Source of the DNA: an uncultured Granulosicoccaceae bacterium
Lineage (GTDB): Bacteria > Pseudomonadota > Gammaproteobacteria > Granulosicoccales > Granulosicoccaceae
NCBI GenBank assembly: GCA_938007995.1
Contig: CALLLW010000063.1
Location: forward strand, 1 to 40,753
Length of the DNA stretch: 40,753 nucleotides
Reading direction: 5' to 3'
Shown: positions 35,084-40,753 of the stretch, piece by piece
How positions within the stretch are numbered: position 1 is the stretch's first letter
Layout: each line of letters opens with the position of its first letter
Position numbers and translations under genes: made by a program
Notes under the pieces: model-generated
What the model was told of the DNA's origin: nothing
The model's input: the letters and a program-made list of their open reading frames with translations, nothing else
Database searches by the model: none

Positions 35084-35704
35084 ATGTTAAAGAAACTATT
35101 CCAAGCCGCGCTGGTTGTACTGGCGTTCTCTGCCTTTTCTGGTGCATCACATGCGCAGGCTGGTTACCAGGAGCTGCCCAACCCGCCCAAGAAGGCTGAC
35201 GAAAGCAGGGTAGAGGTGCTTGAGTACTTTTGGTTCGGCTGCCCACATTGCTACGCGTTCGAGCCGACAATCAACGGATGGGCTGCGTCAAAGCCTGATC
35301 ATGTCGACTTTGTGCGCGAGGCACCGCCACTGAATCCGGCATGGGCTCCTCACTCGCAGGCCTACTATGCATCTCAGGTGCTTGGTATAGAGGAAGAGTT
35401 CTTTGAGCCGTTCTTCAATGCTATCCATAAAGAAAAGAAGCGGCTGGCGTCTCCCAAGTCGATTGCCAAGTGGGCTGGTGGCCTTGGGATTGAAGGTGTT
35501 GACGAAGACAAATTCCTCAAGACCATGAAATCTTTTGCCGTTGATGCAAAAATTCGCAGATCAATGGAAATGGCCCGGCAGGATGGTATTAACAGCGTGC
35601 CGAGTGTTGTGATTGATCGAAAATTTAAAACCTCAGGTTCTATCGCAGGCTCTAACGAGCGTGTTGTTGACGTGATTCGAGAGCTGAGCGAGAAGAAGTC
35701 GTAG
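35084..35704 (+). CDS. dsbA: Thiol:disulfide interchange protein DsbA
   Basis: The protein has 206 residues from ATG 35084, with AGAGGA ten bases upstream; an in-frame TTG at 35078 is possible. The signal peptide ends near SHAQA. The active site is EYFWFGCPHCYAFEP with the CPHC pair typical of DsbA, and SVPSVVIDRKF carries the cis-proline loop. The length fits. DsbA oxidises cysteines in exported proteins. It lies 36 bases after the DUF255-DsbD gene, in the same direction, and probably in the same sigma-controlled operon. Confidence 0.94.
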   Translation: MLKKLFQAALVVLAFSAFSGASHAQAGYQELPNPPKKADESRVEVLEYFWFGCPHCYAFEPTINGWAASKPDHVDFVREAPPLNPAWAPHSQAYYASQVLGIEEEFFEPFFNAIHKEKKRLASPKSIAKWAGGLGIEGVDEDKFLKTMKSFAVDAKIRRSMEMARQDGINSVPSVVIDRKFKTSGSIAGSNERVVDVIRELSEKKS

Positions 35705-35730
35705 AGTTGCCAGTGAGCTTTTTTAACGCT

Positions 35731-35748
35731 CGATAACATTATCGTTTT
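35731..35748 (+). terminator. Short intrinsic-terminator-like hairpin after dsbA
   Basis: CGATA (35731-35735) pairs with TATCG (35740-35744) around a four-base loop and is followed by TTTT. It lies 27 bases after the dsbA stop. The stem is short, so efficiency may be low, but a second hairpin follows at once. Confidence 0.45.
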
Positions 35749-35750
35749 GC

Positions 35751-35773
35751 GGCGAGGGTGCAATGCCCTCGCC
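35751..35773 (+). terminator. GC-rich hairpin after dsbA
   Basis: GGCGAGGG (35751-35758) pairs perfectly with CCCTCGCC (35766-35773) around a seven-base loop. No T-run follows. Together with the hairpin just upstream it probably separates the redox operon from the TRAP operon. Confidence 0.5.
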
Positions 35774-35903
35774 GATCTCGAAAGATCTCTGTGTTCACGA
35801 GGTCGTCGATATAGTTCCTACCCTCAACACTCCTGCCGGCGATTTTTTGCGGTGCTTCAGTTGCTGCAAATCACTATGTAAAACAGGTCAGTTTGATGCC
35901 AGT

Positions 35904-35920
35904 TTGGCGTTTTGTCTGCC
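35904..35920 (+). promoter_or_regulatory. Possible sigma-54 promoter for the TRAP operon
   Basis: TTGGC at 35904-35908 and CTGCC at 35916-35920 place GG and GC exactly ten bases apart, as in -24/-12 promoters. Several consensus bases are missing and no enhancer site was found. The site is about 80 bases upstream of dctP. Sigma-54 control is known for some dicarboxylate TRAP systems; here it is only a candidate. Confidence 0.3.
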
Positions 35921-35997
35921 AGCTACTTGATAATGATTGCGATGTGAAATAGTCTGTCGCCACAGTAGCTATTCTCATAAGTTGGAGGAAACTAAAT

Positions 35998-37002
35998 ATG
36001 TTTAACAAATTATTGGTACCGGCTTTTGTGTCAGTCGCCCTTGCTGCGTCTGCCCAGGCTGCAGATAAGACACTGACTTTTTCCCACTGGGCAGGTCCGA
36101 AGCACGCCATGGCCACCAAGGTGTACCCGTGGTTGAATGAGCAGCTCACAGAGTGTACCGGCGGGTCACTGACCGTTAAGCTCGAAAACGGCCTCGCACC
36201 ACCACCGGCTCAATATGACACAGTTCGCGATGGCGTCGCTGACCTTGGCTGGATTGTGCATGGCTACACCAAAGGCAAGTTCCTGACGACCAAAATGATT
36301 GAACTGCCTGGTCTGCCGGGTAACGCTGAAGAACTATCTGTTGCATTCCAGACTACTCATGAAAAGTATTTTGCTGATGCCAAAGAAGCAAAAGGCGTGG
36401 AGGTGCTGTCACATTTTGTACACGGCCCCGGTGTGGTTAATACCTCTAAAGAAATCACTTCTTATAAAGACCTTGAAGGCATGAAAATTCGCGTTGGTGG
36501 TGGTGTCGCTAACGACGTTGGAAAAGCGCTTGGAGTTGCCGGTGTAAACATGCCTGCGCCTGCAGTGTATGAGGCAATCTCATCCGGAGTCGCTGACGGG
36601 GTTTTCTTTCCGCTCGAAACTTTGTATTCATTCAAGATCAATGAACTGACCAAATACTCTTTCAAAAATCCGGATGGTATGTACACCACATCGTTTGCGT
36701 TGGTGCTTAACGAAGACACTTACAGCGATCTCTCCGATGATCAGCGAGCCTGTGTTGATAAAATACGCGGTGTGGAAATGTCTCGACAGATCGGTAAATT
36801 CTGGGATGAGGCTGATGCCGTTGGTGCTGATGAATCATCTAAAACCGGATCTGTTGTGATTGAAGCGAGCGATGAGGAGCGCGCTTACTTCAAAGAGAAA
36901 ACCGCTGGTATTGAAAGCACTATCCTTAAAGAAGTTTCAAGTAGAGGTGTTGATGCCGAAGCAGCTCTTGAGTTTTTAAAGTCTCAGCTTCCGCAGGAAT
37001 AG
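35998..37002 (+). CDS. dctP: TRAP transporter substrate-binding protein (DctP family)
   Basis: The protein has 334 residues. The signal peptide ends near ASAQA. The mature protein begins TLTFSHWAGPKHAMATK, a DctP/TRAP-T hallmark, with a later MKIRVGGGVANDVGKALG containing the conserved Arg that pairs with substrate carboxylates. That Arg implies an organic-acid ligand; the ligand itself cannot be read. A strong ribosome site GGAGG (35984-35988) precedes ATG 35998. It heads a run with dctQ, dctM and a ThDP decarboxylase-like gene. Confidence 0.92.
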   Translation: MFNKLLVPAFVSVALAASAQAADKTLTFSHWAGPKHAMATKVYPWLNEQLTECTGGSLTVKLENGLAPPPAQYDTVRDGVADLGWIVHGYTKGKFLTTKMIELPGLPGNAEELSVAFQTTHEKYFADAKEAKGVEVLSHFVHGPGVVNTSKEITSYKDLEGMKIRVGGGVANDVGKALGVAGVNMPAPAVYEAISSGVADGVFFPLETLYSFKINELTKYSFKNPDGMYTTSFALVLNEDTYSDLSDDQRACVDKIRGVEMSRQIGKFWDEADAVGADESSKTGSVVIEASDEERAYFKEKTAGIESTILKEVSSRGVDAEAALEFLKSQLPQE

Positions 37003-37005
37003 TGC

Positions 37006-37560
37006 TTGCGGTCAATTCTTGAGAAAGTAGAAAAGCTGACGGATTCCGTCAGCTTTTTTGCTGCCAATATGGCAGCGCTGGTACTGCTGGCACTGGTGGT
37101 TATCACCTGTGTTGATGTGGTTGGGCGCTATCTGTTCAATTCTCCACTTACCGGTGCGGTTGAGCTGGTAGAAATATGTATGGGTGCTATTACGTTCTTT
37201 TCGTTTCCCATTATGTTTATGCGTCACGATCACATAATTGTTGATCTTATCCCGCACTTCCGCCGTGGGCACCTTGGCTGGATTACTTCGCTTTTGATTC
37301 TGGCCGTCACGTTCTATGTGGCAATGAAGCTGGGTGATCGTGTATTAGACTATGCAGTTCGTGCGCTTGAGGATGGTGATATCACTGAGTATCTGGCCAT
37401 TCCCCGGTATCCGATTGTAGGCTTTATTACTGCGGCTATATTCACAGCAGCCGCGATATCGCTGTTACGGTTTCTGATCCTGATTACAAAGCCAGGTCAA
37501 AGTGTTGAAGATGTTGCAAACGCTGCCCATCTGAAGCCTGTTGTTCACAAACCTGACTAA
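37006..37560 (+). CDS. dctQ: TRAP transporter small permease (DctQ family)
   Basis: The protein has 184 residues with four membrane helices. The conserved segment VDVVGRYLFNSPLTGAVELVE is typical of DctQ. It begins with TTG at 37006, three bases after the dctP stop; the next ATG is at Met21 inside the first helix, so TTG (or an unrecognised nearby start) is more likely. It forms the membrane part with DctM. Confidence 0.88.
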   Translation: MRSILEKVEKLTDSVSFFAANMAALVLLALVVITCVDVVGRYLFNSPLTGAVELVEICMGAITFFSFPIMFMRHDHIIVDLIPHFRRGHLGWITSLLILAVTFYVAMKLGDRVLDYAVRALEDGDITEYLAIPRYPIVGFITAAIFTAAAISLLRFLILITKPGQSVEDVANAAHLKPVVHKPD

Positions 37561-37578
37561 CTATCTGACAAAGCAAGC

Positions 37579-38871
37579 ATGATTTCATCCCTGATTGGAT
37601 TTGCCGCAGTATTGGTGCTGGCGTTTATGCGCATGCCATTGGCGGTTGCATTGGGTCTTGTGGGTGTTATCGGCTTTACCTATGAGTCGAGTTTTCGTGC
37701 GGCAATGTCGAGTGCCAGCCGGCTTGTGATTGATGCAAGTCAGTCATACGGTTTATCTGTTGTACCGTTATTTATTCTGATGGGGTTGATGGTTGAGCGT
37801 GGCGGTATGGCAAAAGAACTTTACCGTGCTGCGTATGTTTTTTTAGGCCACAGACGCGGTGGCCTGGCGATGTCTACCATCTGTGCCTGCGGTATGTTTT
37901 CGGCGATCTGTGGTTCATCACTGGCTACCGCCGCTACCATGTCCAAAGTCTCTATGCCGGAGATGCGGCGCTATAGATACAACGATTCACTTGCATCAGC
38001 ATCTATTGCAGCGGGTGGTACGCTGGGTATTCTGATTCCACCGAGTGTCATTCTCGTGATCTATGGTCTGATCACTAACGCATCAGTGGGTAAGTTATTT
38101 ATTGCCGGTATCGTACCCGGGTTGGTCGGGGTGTTGTTCTATCTTGGGGCGGTGCGTTACGTTGTGACTCGTAACCCGGAGGCCGGACCTGCTGGCGAGA
38201 AAACCGACTGGCGTGAAAGAGTCAAAGCGTTACTCGATGTATGGACCACACTGGGTTTATTTATATTTGTGATCGGCGGTATTTACGTTGGTGCATTCAC
38301 GCCGACTGAGGCGGCTGGCATGGGTGCCGCCGGTGCAATTCTGATTGCGGCATTCCGCCGGGTGTTATCCATCAAAGTTCTGATGGAGGTTACCCGTGAA
38401 GCAGCGTTAACAACCGCCAAGTTATTTATGGTGGTTTTCGGTGCGATGATATTTTCAAACTTTGTTAATCGCGCCGGTTTACCTGACGCGCTGATAGGTA
38501 TTGTGCAAAGTTTTGATGTGTCGCCGCTCGGGGTCATCTTTATTATTCTGGCTATCTATCTGGTGCTTGGCTGCGTGTTTGAGTCATTGTCGATGATTCT
38601 CTTGACTGTGCCAATCTTCGCACCATTGGTCGAAGGCCTGGGTTTTGATCTGGTCTGGTTTGGCATACTGGTGGTGGTTGCTACTGAAATCAGTTTGATC
38701 ACACCGCCCATCGGCTTAAACGTATTTGTATTGAAAGGTGTGCTGAAAGATGTCTCTGTTAAGACGATTTTCAAAGGTGTGACGCCATTCTGGATTGCAG
38801 ACATTTTAAGGCTTGTGCTTTTAGCACTGGTGCCTGCAATCGCGCTGTTCCTGCCGTCATTGATGAAGTAG
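37579..38871 (+). CDS. dctM: TRAP transporter large permease (DctM family)
   Basis: The protein has 430 residues with about twelve membrane helices. Typical DctM segments are ICGSSLATAATMSKVSMPEM, GGTLGILIPPSVILVIYG and AFTPTEAAGMGAAGAI. It begins 18 bases after dctQ and ends six bases before the ThDP enzyme gene, so the whole run is almost certainly one operon. It drives sodium- or proton-coupled uptake of the ligand bound by DctP. Confidence 0.94.
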   Translation: MISSLIGFAAVLVLAFMRMPLAVALGLVGVIGFTYESSFRAAMSSASRLVIDASQSYGLSVVPLFILMGLMVERGGMAKELYRAAYVFLGHRRGGLAMSTICACGMFSAICGSSLATAATMSKVSMPEMRRYRYNDSLASASIAAGGTLGILIPPSVILVIYGLITNASVGKLFIAGIVPGLVGVLFYLGAVRYVVTRNPEAGPAGEKTDWRERVKALLDVWTTLGLFIFVIGGIYVGAFTPTEAAGMGAAGAILIAAFRRVLSIKVLMEVTREAALTTAKLFMVVFGAMIFSNFVNRAGLPDALIGIVQSFDVSPLGVIFIILAIYLVLGCVFESLSMILLTVPIFAPLVEGLGFDLVWFGILVVVATEISLITPPIGLNVFVLKGVLKDVSVKTIFKGVTPFWIADILRLVLLALVPAIALFLPSLMK

Positions 38872-38877
38872 ACGGCA

Positions 38878-40497
38878 ATGAAAAAACCGGCACTGACTGT
38901 GGGTGTGGCGCTAATTCAGTTGCTGGAACGCTACCAGGTTGAACATGTTTTCGGCATCCCCGGGGTGCACACGATAGAGCTGTATCGTGGTCTTGCACAA
39001 AGCAGTATTCAGCATCACACACCAAGGCATGAGCAGGGTGCGGGTTTTATGGCAGACGGCTATGCCCGTGTTAGCCGTAAGCCGGGGGTCTGTTTTGTTA
39101 TTACCGGACCGGGCCTGAGTAATATCGCCACTGCCATGGGGCAGGCATTGGCTGACTCTATACCGATGCTGGTGATCTCAAGTGTTAACGACACCATTGC
39201 AACACCCCAGGCGCAGGGCAGGTTGCATGAAATGCCGGATCAACTGGCTTTTAGTAGTCAGGTGGCGAGATACAGCCAAACCATATTAACCGCCGAGGCA
39301 CTACCACTGGAGCTTGCTAAAGCTTTTCGGTTATTCGCCAGTCAGCGGCCCGGGCCGGTGCATTTACAAATACCGGTTAGCTTGCTTGGTACAGCAGTAG
39401 AACAGGGTTTGTTGGATAATGTGGGGCCTGTAGTGTCAGCGCGTTGTGCCGCCTCTGATGCTGGAATTAATGATGCTGCAGCATTACTTAATGCGGCGCA
39501 AAAGCCGGTTATTCTGGCGGGGGGCGGCAGCATTGAAGCAGCGTCGCAGATTAAAAAGCTTGCCGAGATGATCGATGCGCCTGTACATCTGACGATCAAT
39601 GCACGTGGTGTACTCGACTGCCAACACAAACTTGCAGTACCGGCCAGTTGTACCATTCCGGCAGTGCGTGAAGTAGTTAATCAGGCAGATGTTGTACTGG
39701 CGCTTGGTACGGAGCTTTCGCAAACTGATTACGATCAGTTCAAGGATAATAACTTTACGATTAAAGGCAGGCTTATTCGCTGTGATATAGATCCGCTGCA
39801 AATCAACAATAACTATCAAGCTGAAGTGGGTTTGACAGGTGATGTGGGTAAAACAGTAGAAAGATTGATTGGTGAAATCAGCCCGGTTGTCAACGGCAGC
39901 GGAAAGCTGCGTGCTGAAGAGGCGATGCACGGCGCGATGGCGACGCTTCAACCAAACGAAAAGCAGCATCTGAGAATTCTTGAGTCAATTCGTGACCAGC
40001 TACCTGACTGCATTTTTGTCGGTGATTCAACACAGATTATTTACACCGGCAATATGATTTTCAACACAACGCGGGTCGGGTGTTGGCTGAACTCATCTGT
40101 TGGTTTCGGTACGTTGGGTTATGCATTGCCTGCTGCAACCGGAGCGGCACTGGCGTCTAACCATGCACCTGTGGTTTGTCTGATAGGTGACGGTGGTATT
40201 CAGTTTGTGCTCGCAGAACTTGGTACATTAAAAGATGCAGCGCAATCTGTTGCAGTTGTAGTCTGGTGTAATGGTGGTTACCAGGAAATTAAAAATAGTA
40301 TGCAGCGTGCGAGTGTAGAGACGATAGGGGTTGAGTTTACCGTGCCGGACTACATCGCCATTGCCAATGCCTATGGTATAGATGCTGTACAAGTATCGAA
40401 TGAGCAGGATATTTGCGAGCAAGTACACCACCATTTTGTAAAGCGTGTTCCGGTGGTGATTGTGGTTAACGAACACGAGCTGGCACAGCCTGTATAA
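38878..40497 (+). CDS. ThDP-dependent enzyme, 2-ketoarginine (5-guanidino-2-oxopentanoate) decarboxylase-like
   Basis: The protein has 539 residues in three domains of the acetolactate-synthase-like family. Catalytic Glu52 lies in TPRHEQGAGFMADGYARV. The central domain has the AGGGSIEAA segment, and the C-terminal ThDP-binding motif is LIGDGGIQF followed by WCNGGYQE. The N-terminal stretch VFGIPGVHTIELYRGLA matches AruI-type 2-ketoarginine decarboxylases of the arginine transaminase pathway better than acetolactate synthase. The substrate assignment is by similarity only. No arginine:pyruvate transaminase (AruH) is in the window. Six bases separate it from dctM, which suggests that the transporter brings in its substrate or a precursor. 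Confidence 0.85.
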   Translation: MKKPALTVGVALIQLLERYQVEHVFGIPGVHTIELYRGLAQSSIQHHTPRHEQGAGFMADGYARVSRKPGVCFVITGPGLSNIATAMGQALADSIPMLVISSVNDTIATPQAQGRLHEMPDQLAFSSQVARYSQTILTAEALPLELAKAFRLFASQRPGPVHLQIPVSLLGTAVEQGLLDNVGPVVSARCAASDAGINDAAALLNAAQKPVILAGGGSIEAASQIKKLAEMIDAPVHLTINARGVLDCQHKLAVPASCTIPAVREVVNQADVVLALGTELSQTDYDQFKDNNFTIKGRLIRCDIDPLQINNNYQAEVGLTGDVGKTVERLIGEISPVVNGSGKLRAEEAMHGAMATLQPNEKQHLRILESIRDQLPDCIFVGDSTQIIYTGNMIFNTTRVGCWLNSSVGFGTLGYALPAATGAALASNHAPVVCLIGDGGIQFVLAELGTLKDAAQSVAVVVWCNGGYQEIKNSMQRASVETIGVEFTVPDYIAIANAYGIDAVQVSNEQDICEQVHHHFVKRVPVVIVVNEHELAQPV

Positions 40498-40559
40498 AGC
40501 GCAATGGCTTGTCGATAAGCGGTATTCTATTTCTACGTAAGTCAATCTTTGGAGTGAGG

Positions 40560-40616
40560 ATGATCAACGCTCGTGATATTGTGTCTTTTCTGTTTTTTGT
40601 TTATCCGCTTTTGTAA
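40560..40616 (+). pseudogene. Start of an unidentified gene cut by an IS66-type element
   Basis: GGAG at 40551-40554 lies five bases before ATG 40560. About 17 codons follow (MINARDIVSFLFFVYPL), and the frame then stops at TAA 40614-40616, inside the presumed insertion. The good ribosome site and close spacing (62 bases) to the ThDP gene suggest a real gene of the same operon interrupted by the insertion. The family cannot be recognised from this stub. Confidence 0.45.
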
Positions 40617-40753
40617 CTACTCACCCCTAAACTGAGTTGGCTCGTCCTGCTAATGCGATTTGGATGGCCAAGAGCGAGTTGTAGCCTTTCCTTTCCATCG
40701 TTTGCAGGTAGCTCGTTATCCGACAATACGCCTCAGCACATTGCCGCTTGCGG
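40613..40753 (-). mobile_element. IS66-type insertion sequence, 3' end (continues right)
   Basis: The element appears to begin with GTAACTACTCACCCC at 40613, opening with GTAA like IS66-family ends and sharing CACCCC with the left element's end. Fourteen bases inward lies the stop of a TnpC-like frame on the minus strand. Its orientation is the same as the element at the left edge. The pre-insertion bases 40605-40612 (CCGCTTTT) would be the target copy. Confidence 0.55.
40627..40753 (-). CDS. IS66-type transposase TnpC, C-terminal 41 codons (partial)
   Basis: The frame enters from the right edge and stops with TAG at 40629-40627. The visible end, CRITSYLQTMERKGYNSLLA followed by IQIAL, resembles the C-terminal helix region of IS66 transposases, where a basic 'R-K-Q/K-G-x-N' turn precedes a short hydrophobic helix. 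Too little is visible for a firm family call; the GTAA end 14 bases beyond the stop supports it. Confidence 0.5.
   Translation of the reverse strand, partial: RKRQCAEAYCRITSYLQTMERKGYNSLLAIQIALAGRANSV

Noticed and set aside
1..40753. CRISPR arrays, tRNA and rRNA genes
   Set aside because: No regularly spaced short repeats and no cloverleaf or rRNA-like sequence were seen; the only tandem repeat is the two-unit array at 24097-24422.

Overview
The window reads as a bacterial chromosome segment of middling GC, most likely from a gammaproteobacterium with a heterotrophic, probably marine, lifestyle. The evidence is the yejABEF, dctPQM and dsbA families, the homogentisate genes and the wealth of small-molecule catabolic enzymes. 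No rRNA, tRNA or CRISPR array was seen, and genus cannot be called from the sequence.

Edges. The left 141 bases look like the 5' end of an IS66-type insertion sequence. It is inserted in the last part of a group II intron-encoded reverse transcriptase, and intron domains V and VI and the 3' splice junction follow (to 442). The right edge (40613 onward) looks like the 3' end of an IS66-type element in the same orientation. It interrupts a gene after about 17 codons.

Left third, mostly minus strand. A small lipoprotein and a DUF1772 membrane protein come first. They are followed by a tyrosine/homogentisate operon (hpd, hmgA, maiA, fahA in transcription order) in which hmgA and fahA are open. 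hpd has lost its N-terminal half, and maiA has an out-of-frame internal deletion of roughly 390 bp that standard gene calling would miss. Next are a class V aminotransferase, a Tat-exported thioredoxin-like protein, an EamA exporter, a glutathionyl-hydroquinone reductase, a twice-frameshifted histidine phosphatase gene and a clear creatinase.

Middle. A serine hydrolase precedes a four-gene catabolic run: a CntA/GbcA-like Rieske oxygenase, two SDR dehydrogenases and a carnitine-dehydrogenase-like 3-hydroxyacyl-CoA dehydrogenase. Then come an envelope cluster (SH3 protein, gamma-glutamylcyclotransferase-like protein, YceI, MAPEG, exported intradiol dioxygenase), a GH31 glucosidase, two copies of a ~152-bp palindromic repeat and another SDR.

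Right third, plus strand. The yejABEF peptide importer carries a 176-bp MITE exactly at the yejA stop codon. It is followed by an ECF sigma factor, an anti-sigma-like membrane protein, a DUF255 (YyaL/SSP411-like) protein fused to a DsbD-alpha-like domain, and DsbA. A TRAP transporter (dctPQM) is then tightly linked to a 2-ketoarginine-decarboxylase-like ThDP enzyme.

Overall the segment combines transport and breakdown of amino-acid-derived and N-methylated compounds with envelope thiol chemistry. It also shows gene decay (three pseudogenes plus the interrupted edge genes) alongside several mobile or repeated elements.
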